Source of the DNA: a virus
IMG/VR virus record: IMGVR_UViG_3300009156_000061
Coordinates: 1 to 33,666 of that record
DNA: 33,666 nucleotides
Strand: one strand, 5' to 3'
In this document: one piece after another, positions 8,962 to 18,173 of the stretch
Position numbering within the stretch: the first letter of the stretch is position 1
Layout of the letters: each line of letters starts with the position of its first letter
Notes under the pieces: model-generated
The model's database searches: none
What the model saw: the letters and a program-made list of their open reading frames with translations, nothing else
Told to the model about the DNA's origin: nothing
Program-made: the position numbers and the translations under genes

Positions 8962-9648
8962 TTAAGCCCCCTTATAATAGACCCTACCGCTGCGCTTGAT
9001 CCAGATACCAGCTTTATATGGATTAAGGACGTTGAATGGATCTGACTCCCCGGCGATGTTGGTACTGGTTGAGCTGCGGGGAAAGACGATACCAGCTCCC
9101 TGACCCTCGCCTGCGGCAGCGCCGTTCGGAGTGGTGTCCAGATTGTTGATCAGATGCATGTGCGCGGCTAGTTCACCCACGGTTTGGACATGTTTGTCTT
9201 CTCCTCCAGTCGCACCGATGACGAGAGTGTCGCCACTGGGAAGCGCCCCGTAACCAATTGCCACACGACCGGCCATGGTGGTGTCTTCCGTCCACATTGG
9301 CCCGGCGGCATCGCCCACTGCGCCAGACGCGCCACCGTCCAGCGTCTCAAGGTTGGTCAGGGTGCCAGTCCAGAACCAGCGAACAGGTTCGTGCGCGGCG
9401 ATGGGATGCTTTGCCACCCACGCTCCGACCGTTGCGTTCCACGTATAAAAACGACCATGATCAGGGTTGAACCATCCATAGCCACGTTGAGTGGAAGTGG
9501 GAGTCCCGGACTGAATCATGATTGTGCTCCAACCGGTGCTGTCGATCGGCACGCGAGCCTTGCCGACACCTTCGTTGATCAGTTCCTGATAATTGGCCGG
9601 ACAGAAACCATCTGGCAGGGTCGGTGGTATGACGGGTAGGTCAGGCAT
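8962..9648 (-). CDS. Tail-collar-like fibre protein
   Basis: A 228-aa protein ending in a pattern typical of the phage tail-collar domain: GGEDKHVQTVGELAAHMH (about residues 148-165) followed by a Gly/Ala-rich loop and NPYKAGIWIKRSGRVYY. In that family the domain forms the trimeric head of short tail fibres or of microcystin-dependent-like proteins. The N-terminal half is Trp-rich and probably attaches to the tail. The ATG overlaps the upstream junction as TGATATG, one base after the stop. Role in host surface contact is inferred from the family. Confidence 0.65.
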   Translation of the reverse strand: MPDLPVIPPTLPDGFCPANYQELINEGVGKARVPIDSTGWSTIMIQSGTPTSTQRGYGWFNPDHGRFYTWNATVGAWVAKHPIAAHEPVRWFWTGTLTNLETLDGGASGAVGDAAGPMWTEDTTMAGRVAIGYGALPSGDTLVIGATGGEDKHVQTVGELAAHMHLINNLDTTPNGAAAGEGQGAGIVFPRSSTSTNIAGESDPFNVLNPYKAGIWIKRSGRVYYKGA

Positions 9649-9649
9649 A

Positions 9650-11566
9650 TCAGGCGCTTTCGCTTAATGGGGTTGGCGTGAGCGGGTTTCGCGAGATCAC
9701 GTAACTGAAATCATCCACGACACAGTCATCCACCAGTCCGACTGAAGTGCAGGCTTGCGTGGGACACGCGCCGGTTACTTCTTCCGGCAGATCGCGAGCG
9801 ACCAATCGGAACTGACCGATCTCGCAATGACCGGTGATCTCGAGTCGGACGGCGAAGCGGTACCCGTAATCCGTGGTGCTGTCCGTGATCACTGTGCATT
9901 CACCGTCCGGCGATGGAAGACGAATCCGGGTGCGGTACTGCTCCAGGAATTGCGCCGGGATATTACAACTGTTGAACTCGCAGTTGTTATAGAGCGAGCA
10001 GACCGTGAATGCTTTCCAGAGTCGCCAGATCGGATCACTGTCGCACCGGTACTTGACCACAATGTCGACCGTTCCCGCGATGCGGTTGACCCAGAGATCC
10101 GCGTAGCCCAGCTTCCTCTTATTCCATCCGCCGGTTTCAAAACCATAGAGTGGAGTTTCCACCACCCATTCAATCCTGTTATCGAGCGGCGCGGCATCGA
10201 ACCGTTCCGTGCGCGTGACCTCCCACAGTTCAATGGAGAGATCATCGGGATTGAGCGCGAAGACGAAGCACCGGCTTTCGAACGGCATGTCGACCGTGAG
10301 AATCTGGAGAATATCCAGGCCGGTCCACAATCCGTCCCAGACCGGCGGAGTGCGGTTAAACATCTGGGAGATCGGCATGAAGTCCAGGGAGACCAGACCG
10401 CGATGCACAATCCCACGAATCTTGCCACTCTCCAGATCCAGCTTTTGGAAGGGAGCAGTCGTCATCAGGAGCCGGTTATCGAAGAGCGCGCCCGACGCGA
10501 ATTCCAGAAGCATGGTGTCATCAAAAGCGAGTGTTCGGTCGACCTCCCGAGAGACCGCCGTGTTCACCCAGGTGCCATGATCCCGTTGCGCCACCTGATA
10601 ACTGCGGATGCCGTCCAGTGCGCGAAACCATGCGTCTCCATTTACCAGCACGGTGGCATCCGGCGAGGTCGCCCCGGCGGAGAGAAGACTGACACTCTGA
10701 ATCGGATGCGTGGTGGTCTGCCAGGCTTCGCGTGGAATCTGCGAAGCGACTGAGAATGCACCCCGTGGGCCGAACACCTGCAGAGTGCCATGACCAGTGG
10801 CAGTATCCTGAACCGCGATGCTGGTCATGCTAGAGATCGGACCAATGCCCTCCGGTCTGCTGAACGCACCGCGATTAGTGAACGCTCCGCCACCGGTCAA
10901 ATACTGATTCTCGGTCACCTTCAGCACGGCGGCGCGGGTGCCGTCCGAATAGACCTGGTCTCCGCCGATAAACGCGGTGCCATCGACATTCGCGAGCCAG
11001 ATCCGCCCGTTGTTGTAAGTCATCACACTGCCGCCCGGTAATTCATCACCACCGAGAGTGTAGGAGTTGGACCGGCGCAGGATGGAACCATCGAATATCA
11101 GCGGCAGATCCGATTTATTTTGATGCACCAAAAAGTTCTCCGCCTGCACCCAGTAGGACTTCGGCATGTCAGGATGATTGAGTAACTTGTCCTCCAGTGT
11201 TGGATCCACTGAGGTCAAATCCTGCACTTCGAACTTATCGAGGCTGATCTTGAAGAGGCGACCGCCGATGCTCGCGACAATCGCACCCGTCCCATTGTCA
11301 TAGATGTAGGAATGCGCTCCCTGAAAGCGTCCGTTGAACTTGAAGTTCGCCTCCACCTCCGCATCCACTTCAAAATCCTTGTTGAGGAAACTCAATTCGC
11401 GCTCGCGCATCCCGGGCCGTGGACCGACAAAGCCGCCGCGAGTCCGGCCGTTGACGAGCCAGACGAGCTGAGCACTGTCGAGCAGTGCGGGAGAACGTCC
11501 ACTATCGACCCCGGTGGCGATCGCCTGGAAGCCTGCATACTTGTCATGGGTAGCACGAAGGCTCAT
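9650..11566 (-). CDS. Putative tail nozzle / tail tubular protein
   Basis: A 638-aa beta-rich protein. I chose the ATG at 11566 because it overlaps the stop of the upstream Ig-like gene (ATGA) and begins a credible sequence (MSLRATHDKYAGF); a longer open frame to 11818 overlaps that gene and is Arg/His-rich junk. Repeated blade-like strands (YNNGRIWLANVDG, VLVNGDAWFRALDGIRSY) suggest a beta-propeller, as in the T7 gp12 nozzle class. The C-terminal 150 residues are Cys-rich (YNNCEFNSCNIP; GACPTQACTSVG), which is unusual for cytosol-assembled virion proteins. The family is inferred from fold-like features and position. Confidence 0.6.
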   Translation of the reverse strand: MSLRATHDKYAGFQAIATGVDSGRSPALLDSAQLVWLVNGRTRGGFVGPRPGMRERELSFLNKDFEVDAEVEANFKFNGRFQGAHSYIYDNGTGAIVASIGGRLFKISLDKFEVQDLTSVDPTLEDKLLNHPDMPKSYWVQAENFLVHQNKSDLPLIFDGSILRRSNSYTLGGDELPGGSVMTYNNGRIWLANVDGTAFIGGDQVYSDGTRAAVLKVTENQYLTGGGAFTNRGAFSRPEGIGPISSMTSIAVQDTATGHGTLQVFGPRGAFSVASQIPREAWQTTTHPIQSVSLLSAGATSPDATVLVNGDAWFRALDGIRSYQVAQRDHGTWVNTAVSREVDRTLAFDDTMLLEFASGALFDNRLLMTTAPFQKLDLESGKIRGIVHRGLVSLDFMPISQMFNRTPPVWDGLWTGLDILQILTVDMPFESRCFVFALNPDDLSIELWEVTRTERFDAAPLDNRIEWVVETPLYGFETGGWNKRKLGYADLWVNRIAGTVDIVVKYRCDSDPIWRLWKAFTVCSLYNNCEFNSCNIPAQFLEQYRTRIRLPSPDGECTVITDSTTDYGYRFAVRLEITGHCEIGQFRLVARDLPEEVTGACPTQACTSVGLVDDCVVDDFSYVISRNPLTPTPLSESA

Positions 11567-11928
11567 AGCGTGTCCCACCACCAGTTGTCCCAATCGTACT
11601 CGCGGGTTTTCCGCCGGATACCGCGCAATCCTGACCCGACCCCGGCAGGCGAACTTGCGCCGAGAGGAATGACTGTCAGGGTCGCGACCGAACTCAGGGT
11701 AGGGCCGTCCAGATTGGTGACGGTGACGGTGTAATTCGCGGCATCCCCAGCCACGATGAATGGAATGGTATAGGTGCTGCTCGTCGCGCCTGAGATGGGA
11801 GCACCAGCTTTCCTCCATTGATAGCTCACCACCCCGTTGTCACTCGTCGCGCTGACACTGAACGTCACAGAGGACTGCGCCAGGCGACTGGTGCTTTGCG
11901 GTTGAGAAGTTATGACGGGGACTGCCAT
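11563..11928 (-). CDS. Ig-like domain virion appendage protein
   Basis: A 121-aa protein made of one immunoglobulin-like domain (residues about 3-88). The signature is VSYQWRKAGAPISGATSS, then YTIPFIVAGDAANYTVTVTN: the core Trp, the Asp-x-Ala-x-Tyr corner and final strand, without the disulfide. The last 30 residues are basic then Trp-rich (DWDNWWWDTL) and may dock to the virion. Ig-like domains on phage virions are generally thought to bind cell-surface glycans weakly. It overlaps the next gene by ATGA and starts as TAACCCATG after the upstream stop. Confidence 0.8.
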   Translation of the reverse strand: MAVPVITSQPQSTSRLAQSSVTFSVSATSDNGVVSYQWRKAGAPISGATSSTYTIPFIVAGDAANYTVTVTNLDGPTLSSVATLTVIPLGASSPAGVGSGLRGIRRKTREYDWDNWWWDTL

Positions 11929-11931
11929 GGG

Positions 11932-13035
11932 TTATGTGTATCGCCATCCGTAAATTCTCATGATGACAGTCATCGCCTGCGCCACTCCGGTGCGTGCGTA
12001 GAGTTGTGTCTCCGTGCGCCTGTCAGTATCGACCACCGGCTGCTTGGCCATGTGCATGATCTTCTCGGGTGCGGTGAGAGCAGTGAGCGTCTGAGTCGCG
12101 CAGAGGGTCGTACCACCACCACCAGGGAGGGAGAAGAGACCGAGGCTCGCGGTCGCGAAGGGAACGCTAGGATTCTCCAGTGTCACTTTGTCGATCAGAT
12201 ACTGCGCCCCCTGAATCGTGAGAGACGTATCGTTGGCGGCGACACTGAGGTTGATCGTGGCAGTGCCCAGAAGACCATAACCTGCGTTGACTCCTAGATT
12301 CGTCCGCCAGTCAGAGCCGCTGTGCTCCGCCAGCATGGCGCGTGAGAATGGAGTAATTTCTGCCTCCACCCACACGTTGGCACCTGTGCTATAGACGTAC
12401 CGATCTGCGACCGTTGGGAAGGCGGAGAGCGACTGCAACCCAGCGTCGAAAGCCTGGACGCTGACACCGATACTGGCTGGTCTCAGACCGGTGGACGGGG
12501 AGAGATAATCCGAGTCATCTACGGCAGTGCTGAGACCGCCGGTGCCGGTCGTCACTTTCATTAAACCGGTGGCGAGAGTAGAGAGCGCCACCTCGCTGGT
12601 GAGTCCAGCGACCGGCGTCTGGGTGATATAGGGAGCGGCAGCAGGAGCACCAGACACTGATGCACCGGACGGACCCTGCCGTCCTGACGGACTAACATTT
12701 GCTCCCACGGCGAAGGAAGTGCCGAATGGGCTGTTCTCTATATAGAACGTGCCATCATTGAGATTTTTGATTTCCAGGGTTGGACTGGGAGCGGATGTCT
12801 TGCTGATGACTTCGAACGTCCCTTTCGCGCCACCCACCTGGATGTAGATGACCTGGCCGATCCCGACCCACTCATTGTTCTCGACTGTGACAGTCGTGGT
12901 GAGTCCAAGGTTCGGCATCGTGAAGCCTGCGGTCGTAACCGTAAACCCATTGACCCCATCCTCGCCGGGAAGACCAGCAGCGCCATCATTGCCTTTGGGT
13001 CCAGGAACCGGAATTACGCAAACTTGTGTAGGCAT
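11932..13035 (-). CDS. Collagen-like tail fibre protein
   Basis: A 367-aa protein with a short collagen-like Gly-X-Y run near the N-terminus (GPKGNDGAAGLPGEDGVNG, residues 12-30) and a second small one (GRQGPSGASVSGAP). The remainder is beta-rich and Thr/Ser/Gly-rich, as in trimeric phage fibres. The Gly-X-Y segments probably help trimerise the shaft. Its ATG is preceded by TAATTTATG although the true upstream stop is further away at 13049. It lies in the appendage cluster between the Ig-like protein and a secreted-type fibre. Confidence 0.7.
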   Translation of the reverse strand: MPTQVCVIPVPGPKGNDGAAGLPGEDGVNGFTVTTAGFTMPNLGLTTTVTVENNEWVGIGQVIYIQVGGAKGTFEVISKTSAPSPTLEIKNLNDGTFYIENSPFGTSFAVGANVSPSGRQGPSGASVSGAPAAAPYITQTPVAGLTSEVALSTLATGLMKVTTGTGGLSTAVDDSDYLSPSTGLRPASIGVSVQAFDAGLQSLSAFPTVADRYVYSTGANVWVEAEITPFSRAMLAEHSGSDWRTNLGVNAGYGLLGTATINLSVAANDTSLTIQGAQYLIDKVTLENPSVPFATASLGLFSLPGGGGTTLCATQTLTALTAPEKIMHMAKQPVVDTDRRTETQLYARTGVAQAMTVIMRIYGWRYT

Positions 13036-13048
13036 AAATTATGGGTTG

Positions 13049-14410
13049 TTACAGGTTGCCTGCCTTCCAATCTTCGGCGGCTGTGATGCCAGTGCCAGCG
13101 TCGTACCCGTTTATGCCAGGCGTGCCGCCATCGAGATCACTGGATGGATTCAGGTCTGTGAAGACATTCACCCACCCTGAGCCAGTGTTCTCTTTGACTG
13201 TTAGGCGCGTGGCGGTGCCTGCTCCGGTGGCTTCTATTCGCAGCTTGTTTCCTGCGACGTAGGATTTCGAGACCGAGGTCACATCGGACCAGGTGCTCCC
13301 AACGACCTGACCAACGTAAAGGGTGGATTGATCCGCATAGCAGCCATACCAACTGGCTGCTGCTCCAGGCTGGAACCGCACTGCCGGACCAATGAAGCCA
13401 GCCGAGGCAAGCGTCTTAAATGTGATTTCGGCGTACTGATTCGCAGCGAGAGCTGGTGTGCCGACATACCTGGCGGCTGTGACAGTGGTGGGGCCGTTTG
13501 ACTCGACCGCACCAGAGATACCTTCCATGTCACTCCTGACACGTTCCCAGAGCGCATCAGTGTCTATGTCGGTCGAGGTTACAAACCGTGTGAAATCATC
13601 CGTGAACACAGTGGGCGCTCCCGGCCTCAACCGCACAAACACTGTTCCACCAACCGGCCAGGTCGCGCCTGAACTTGCCGTTGTAAAAGTGTATCCCGGC
13701 GCTGCTGATCCACTCCCAGCCGTCGCCACAAAATCCGCGATAATCAAATGCGCGTTGTTTCCCAGCGTGGTCCCCGCATCATATCGCTCAGTCGAGCCGG
13801 TGAACGTCACTCCAGTCTCGGTCAGTGTGGAAACGGTATGCTGCGGTGTTCCATCCGCACCGTTAAAACCAGTTGCCGCCATCACCCAATCACACGCCTC
13901 TACTGGCAGAACCTCGATTCCGGTAACACTCCAACTCGTTCCAGCCGCTGCCTCTGACCCACTGGTCTCGTCCCTATCGAAAGTCCCGGTCACCGAACGG
14001 TAAGCCACCATTTGCGCCGTCACAGTGTTGGCTCCGCTTACTGTCACGGTCACCGTACCCGTTTCAGTCCCGTTGCTGTTCTTTTCCCAAACCTCGATCT
14101 TTCCCGTGCCTGAGTTTTCCCCTTCCGCACCACTGGTAGCCCCACCTCCATAGAGATAACTAAATCCAGGAATGGAAACCACGTCCGCATTGTGTGCCGC
14201 CACGGCGATCAGAATCTTGTCCCCGCTCACCAGCCCCGCTGGATACGTCGGAGTGCAAGTGCTAGTTCCACTCGCTGCCGTTCCAGCTGCCACAAACGTG
14301 ATATCCGCGCCTGTGCAACCACTGGGGGTGGTAGTCCCGAAGAAATTAACAAACGGCACCTGTGCATTGGCACTGAGCGCAAAAATCAGGATCAGGAGTA
14401 AATTCTTCAC
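13049..14410 (-). CDS. Fibre-like beta-rich protein with a signal peptide
   Basis: A 453-aa protein. It starts with a clear Sec signal peptide (MKNLLLILIFALSANAQV, cleavage likely after ANA), which is rare on a virion component. The mature part looks like two beta domains. Residues about 30-270 are Gly/Ser/Thr-rich, with strands such as TGTVTVTVSGANTVTAQMVAY. Residues about 280-453 resemble a concanavalin-like jelly-roll (FRLR..., RVRSDMEG, LRIEATGAGTATRLTVKENT, ending AAEDWKAGNL). The ATG overlaps the stop of the tail-spike gene (ATGA). It may be an appendage or an exported protein that modifies the host surface; the sequence does not decide. Confidence 0.65.
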   Translation of the reverse strand: MKNLLLILIFALSANAQVPFVNFFGTTTPSGCTGADITFVAAGTAASGTSTCTPTYPAGLVSGDKILIAVAAHNADVVSIPGFSYLYGGGATSGAEGENSGTGKIEVWEKNSNGTETGTVTVTVSGANTVTAQMVAYRSVTGTFDRDETSGSEAAAGTSWSVTGIEVLPVEACDWVMAATGFNGADGTPQHTVSTLTETGVTFTGSTERYDAGTTLGNNAHLIIADFVATAGSGSAAPGYTFTTASSGATWPVGGTVFVRLRPGAPTVFTDDFTRFVTSTDIDTDALWERVRSDMEGISGAVESNGPTTVTAARYVGTPALAANQYAEITFKTLASAGFIGPAVRFQPGAAASWYGCYADQSTLYVGQVVGSTWSDVTSVSKSYVAGNKLRIEATGAGTATRLTVKENTGSGWVNVFTDLNPSSDLDGGTPGINGYDAGTGITAAEDWKAGNL

Positions 14411-17223
14411 GGCGGCGTTCCGTAGACGATCAGCTTCAAGCCGGTGGCACCCGTTCCTGGTGTGGTGATATTCACAGTGAACTCCTGATCATCGGTTACA
14501 GCGGGTACAAGATTCGACGGCGCGATGGCGGCAGTGAGTGTGGTTTTCTCGGTGGCATCAAACCGGATAACGTCGGTCGCAGCGCCATGAAGTAGATTGA
14601 CTATCACAGAGCTATCACCGGGCGCAGTACTGGCCGTCGTCAGACCACCTCTAATGCCGGTGATCGTGAATGCGCGGGGTGCGCGAATCACAAGCTTGAT
14701 GCCTGCGGTCAGCGGAGTCGTCTCGTCACTGGCCGCGAACCACATCATTGGCAGTCCAGTCTTGTCGAGTTTGGTGGCGATGCTGGCGTTGAGCGCGGTG
14801 GTGAGCGCCTCGATCTTATCGTAGGTCGCGTTCTTGGTTGGCACAGCCAGGCTTGTGTCCCACGGAGCGCCGTAAGCCTCATCGTTGACGAGCAGGTTGC
14901 CGGTGAGGGTTCCACCGGTCGTGTTAAGTTGCAGACGTTCCACCCCACCAGAGTAGAAGCGCATCGTACTGGAGGCGGTAAATCTGGTTTGGCGTGCGAA
15001 TGGAACGTGAGTACTGCCGAAAATCTCCATCCCAACAGAATCACTCGTATCGTTCAGCAGGTAAATCTGCCCGACAGAGGACGCACCCGGCCCAGCCAGA
15101 AAAAACCGCGCCTGGCGTAGAGCGTCGTTCGTGCCAAACACGTATAAAGGAATGTTGCCTCCTGGAACACCTCCAATTCCCAGTGAGGTGGTGATGATCG
15201 GAGTGTTGGGAAGCCCCACAATCACATTACCAGTGCTCGGACTTACCTCGATCTCATTGGCTGTTCCGGCCACAGAGGTAACGCCGCTGCCGCTGCTCGC
15301 TACCTGAATCCAGCCAGTATTCACGGTGGAGTCCGTGGTCTTTACCCATTCGGGATTGACCCCGGCGACAGTGCTGTTAACGAATGCCTTCGCGCCCTTG
15401 ATCCCGCGATAAGTGCCTTCCGGCGAACTGGGGATCACGATCCGGCCAGAGATATTAGTCGTGGTGGAAGTGATAATCGGCAAGCCGCTCAATATCGTGT
15501 CTGGACTCAAGTGGAACGAATGCACCCCAGAACTAACAAGTATCGGAGCCGTTCCGCTGCTGTTGTAGAAACTCCCACCGTTCACCACCAGATTCGACAT
15601 ACCACCAACCGCCAGACAGTAGGATGAACCGCTCGTCCAGATTTGGGGAGAGATCAACCGCAGTGAACCATTCGCGACCCCACTGAACATATAAATGGCA
15701 TGGGTGTTGGTGGCATAAATCGTGTCGCTATCCACGGTGACAGTGCCCATCGCATTCTGAATATCGATTGCGCCCGTGGTGGTCGTGTTTGTGGCAATGA
15801 TGACATTGTTCCGCGAAACGATATCCCGCCCAGTATAGAGGAATTTAATTGCCGTGCGGACATATTCCACCCGGTTACCCTCCACTAGAATATCCTCCGC
15901 CAGACGGTCTGTGGCATTGTAGCCCTGAACCCAAATCCCAATCGTGTCGCGTGTGTCCCCGTTCCCATAGATTCGATTGTTCGTTACCTTGATGCTTTTA
16001 GCCCAGTCCGTGTCACCTCTGATTTCTGGAGCAACGAAAATCCCCGCTCCGGTCCCACCAGAAATATCCGCCATCGCGTGCGTGGACATATAGACCACGT
16101 TGTTATCAATCACCGAGTTATCCGCGTTTTCAGATACAATCGCGGCGTAGGTGTAATTGGAGATGTAATTGTTTTTGAACTCTATTTGAGTCACTGAATC
16201 ATATCCAACAGGGCCGACCAGGTTGATAACCTTGTTGTCATTAAAGATCGCCCTCACCCTTGACCCGCGTGCCACCGGGAGGATGTGACCACTGGCAATG
16301 AAGGCGGCAGGAAACTTCATATCAGGCGCGGCAACCTGGGTTTGCTGGAACAGGTTTTTCTCAACGAAAGCAGTGCTGAGTGTGTCAACGGTTCCACCAT
16401 TGTTAAGAGTCACCGCGAACGAGGTAAGGCGAGCGAGATTGTTGTCTGCGCCCTGGATTCCGTATGCCCGTCCATTCCAGAACTCACAGTTACGGACATG
16501 CAGGAATTCGTTGGTGGCAAAAAAGTTCGCCATGACTGCAGACCGATTCCAGTTGGTGAAGATACAATTCTCGATGATCACGTTTTCACTCGCGATGTGG
16601 AGTGTGATCAACCATTCATTGGTGGTGGCGTACTCATTCTGGCGTCCATCGAAAAGCACCCCTTCGATCCTTCCCACCACTGGGGCCATGAAGGCGAATT
16701 GATTTGCATTATGTGCTAAGATCGGCTTGATCCGTGGCATCCCGACACCCGTGATGCTCAGGTTCCGCTGAGTGAATACGATTCCCGAGGCGAGATAATC
16801 CCCTTGCGGGACCACCAATGTGGTGCCGTTCGGGAGGGAATTGATATAGTTCGCCATCGTCTGCCACCTGGCGGATTCATCCGTAACTCCATCCCCACGA
16901 ATTCCCCACGCCTTCACATTGACCGTTGGTGCCTGAAGCCGTTCCCAGCTCAGGCCGGAATTACCAGAGTAGAACCGAGTGCCAATATTCGTATTGGCTG
17001 TTGTATTGGTGAGCGTGAACCACCCGCCGCCGCCATCGTTCGGGGCATAGTAGCCCAGGACAAAGATGGTCTTGTGGATGCTGGCTGTGGTGCGGCTGTT
17101 TACTAAGTCGAAAATAGTATTATAATTCCGCTGGAAGATTTCCGGGGGAACAGTCAGCGCACCGAGGCACAGGAGGAGCAGTGGAACCGCGATGGCAATA
17201 GATTTCAAAAAGCGAGCTTGCAT
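14407..17223 (-). CDS. Beta-helix tail spike with an N-terminal signal peptide
   Basis: A 938-aa protein. Start chosen at ATG 17223, two bases after the upstream stop; the longer frame only adds nine residues. Residues 1-25 form a signal-peptide-like segment (MQARFLKSIAIAVPLLLLC). Next come FVLGYYAPNDGGGGWF and VKAWGIRGDGVTDESARWQ. These two motifs mark the N-terminus of the pectate-lyase-like right-handed beta-helix of phage tail spikes. About 450 residues of helix repeats (VIDNNVVYMS, VTNNRIYGNGD, VSRNNVIIATN) follow. The C-terminal 350 residues include a likely trimeric stalk (KNATYDKIEALTTALNASI) and a terminal beta domain. Such spikes bind and often cleave capsular polysaccharide; no catalytic pair could be assigned. 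Confidence 0.82.
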   Translation of the reverse strand: MQARFLKSIAIAVPLLLLCLGALTVPPEIFQRNYNTIFDLVNSRTTASIHKTIFVLGYYAPNDGGGGWFTLTNTTANTNIGTRFYSGNSGLSWERLQAPTVNVKAWGIRGDGVTDESARWQTMANYINSLPNGTTLVVPQGDYLASGIVFTQRNLSITGVGMPRIKPILAHNANQFAFMAPVVGRIEGVLFDGRQNEYATTNEWLITLHIASENVIIENCIFTNWNRSAVMANFFATNEFLHVRNCEFWNGRAYGIQGADNNLARLTSFAVTLNNGGTVDTLSTAFVEKNLFQQTQVAAPDMKFPAAFIASGHILPVARGSRVRAIFNDNKVINLVGPVGYDSVTQIEFKNNYISNYTYAAIVSENADNSVIDNNVVYMSTHAMADISGGTGAGIFVAPEIRGDTDWAKSIKVTNNRIYGNGDTRDTIGIWVQGYNATDRLAEDILVEGNRVEYVRTAIKFLYTGRDIVSRNNVIIATNTTTTGAIDIQNAMGTVTVDSDTIYATNTHAIYMFSGVANGSLRLISPQIWTSGSSYCLAVGGMSNLVVNGGSFYNSSGTAPILVSSGVHSFHLSPDTILSGLPIITSTTTNISGRIVIPSSPEGTYRGIKGAKAFVNSTVAGVNPEWVKTTDSTVNTGWIQVASSGSGVTSVAGTANEIEVSPSTGNVIVGLPNTPIITTSLGIGGVPGGNIPLYVFGTNDALRQARFFLAGPGASSVGQIYLLNDTSDSVGMEIFGSTHVPFARQTRFTASSTMRFYSGGVERLQLNTTGGTLTGNLLVNDEAYGAPWDTSLAVPTKNATYDKIEALTTALNASIATKLDKTGLPMMWFAASDETTPLTAGIKLVIRAPRAFTITGIRGGLTTASTAPGDSSVIVNLLHGAATDVIRFDATEKTTLTAAIAPSNLVPAVTDDQEFTVNITTPGTGATGLKLIVYGTPP

Positions 17224-17225
17224 GA

Positions 17226-17522
17226 TTAGAACCTTCTGAAGTAGCGGCACGCCGCGTCGTTGGGGACAATGATGTCGTATCCTGATTCCAGTTCTGCTGC
17301 TCCGAAAATTGCGGTGTAGATCATCCCGATGCCCGGCGCTTCGGGATTGCCGATGATGACAATCTTTCGAACTGGGTCTGACACCAGTTCCCGCATCTCC
17401 GCCAGGGTGTGGACTCCCGTAGACGACTCGGAAGATGACGACGGCGGGGCAATTGAGTCACAGGTGAGGATCATGCCGCCGCAGGACTGGCAGCAGGTAT
17501 TGGCGGACGGCAATAAACTCAT
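17226..17522 (-). CDS. Small Cys-containing protein of unknown function
   Basis: A 98-aa protein I do not recognise. It has an N-terminal Cys cluster (NTCCQSCGGMILTC), a Ser-rich linker, and then an alpha/beta segment with the strand RKIVIIGNPEAPGIGMIY. The ribosome site is strong: GAGGAGG lies 5-6 nt before the ATG. The start codon overlaps the stop of the small lipoprotein upstream (ATGA), and the tail-spike gene follows two bases after its stop. It could be a spike chaperone or attachment factor, but there is no direct evidence. Confidence 0.6.
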   Translation of the reverse strand: MSLLPSANTCCQSCGGMILTCDSIAPPSSSSESSTGVHTLAEMRELVSDPVRKIVIIGNPEAPGIGMIYTAIFGAAELESGYDIIVPNDAACRYFRRF

Positions 17523-17650
17523 GGGGAACCTCCTCGCTCCAGAAGTGGTGGAACATTCCGCTGGATGGAAATTGAATTATGCTGCTCTACGTGACACGCG
17601 CACCCGGCGAAAAGGAGCATCAGCAGGATCAACATAAGTCGCGTCCACAT
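17519..17650 (-). CDS. Short lipoprotein (43 aa)
   Basis: A 43-codon gene: Met-Trp-Thr-Arg, then a hydrophobic stretch (LMLILLMLLFAGCAC) with a good lipobox (FAGC), then a polar tail of about 26 residues with no domain. GGGGGAG lies 5 nt upstream of the ATG. The stop overlaps the next start (ATGA). Small lipoproteins of this size in phages are usually outer spanins (Rz1-like) or superinfection-exclusion proteins. The tail is Pro-containing (QRNVPPLLERGGSP), which mildly favours a spanin, but no Rz-like partner overlaps it. Confidence 0.65.
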   Translation of the reverse strand: MWTRLMLILLMLLFAGCACHVEQHNSISIQRNVPPLLERGGSP

Positions 17651-17673
17651 AGTTACTCCCCCGATTGGGAAGA

Positions 17674-17740
17674 AGCAGGCCAGACAGGGGATGCACTGGC
17701 CTGCTCCAAGGAAGGACGGTCAGGAAGGCGTAACCTGACC
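17674..17740 (-). terminator. Two hairpins after the capsid genes
   Basis: The first pairs 17674-17683 with 17696-17705: a perfect 10-bp GC-rich stem (AGCAGGCCAG and its complement), 12-nt loop, followed on the minus strand by TTCTTCCC. The second pairs 17718-17724 with 17734-17740 (GGTCAGG), 9-nt loop. Both lie between the stop of the decoration gene and the small lipoprotein. They could end or attenuate the highly expressed capsid transcript. There is no long U-tract, so they may instead stabilise the mRNA 3' end. Confidence 0.55.
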
Positions 17741-17754
17741 TGTCCAGCGACTAA

Positions 17755-18150
17755 TTAACTGACCAATCCCTGGTTCGGGTAATACTTGCCGCATTCGATT
17801 ACCTCCAGATCAACGAGCCAGGTGATGTTGGTCGCGGCCGCGCCGGTCACTCGCACGCGAATGTCCGTGCCGCTTGCATCAATATCTGCTGCCCAAGCTG
17901 CCGTGCCTTCAATGACCACGGCCGCGTTAACCGCGCCGACGATCGAAAGGACACCAGCGGGAGTTGTGCGGAAATGCGCTTGAGCGATGTAAAAGGCGGA
18001 TTCGTCTATTTCCATGGCAACCACCTTGGCTGTGACACCATAGGCTTTGCCGGGACTGGTTTGAAACGAAGCTGCCGTAGTGACAGTCGCGTCGGTGGTG
18101 TTCACATACACACCTGACCGACTCGGTGTTCCATGAATTGTAGAGGGCAT
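17755..18150 (-). CDS. Putative head decoration / minor capsid protein
   Basis: A 131-aa, small-residue- and Thr/Ala-rich, beta-rich protein (SGVYVNTTDATVTTAASFQ; IRVRVTGAAATNITWLVDLEV). It follows the major capsid gene by 23 nt and precedes two hairpins, so it probably shares the capsid transcript. An AGAAAGAA purine run lies about 8 nt upstream of the ATG. Decoration proteins of this size next to the capsid gene are common; the assignment is by position, length and composition. Confidence 0.55.
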   Translation of the reverse strand: MPSTIHGTPSRSGVYVNTTDATVTTAASFQTSPGKAYGVTAKVVAMEIDESAFYIAQAHFRTTPAGVLSIVGAVNAAVVIEGTAAWAADIDASGTDIRVRVTGAAATNITWLVDLEVIECGKYYPNQGLVS

Positions 18151-18173
18151 AACTTAGTTCTTTCTAATAAATG

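Noticed and set aside
11932-17223. Diversity-generating retroelement acting on tail genes
   Set aside because: No reverse transcriptase and no template/variable repeat pair were seen in the window.
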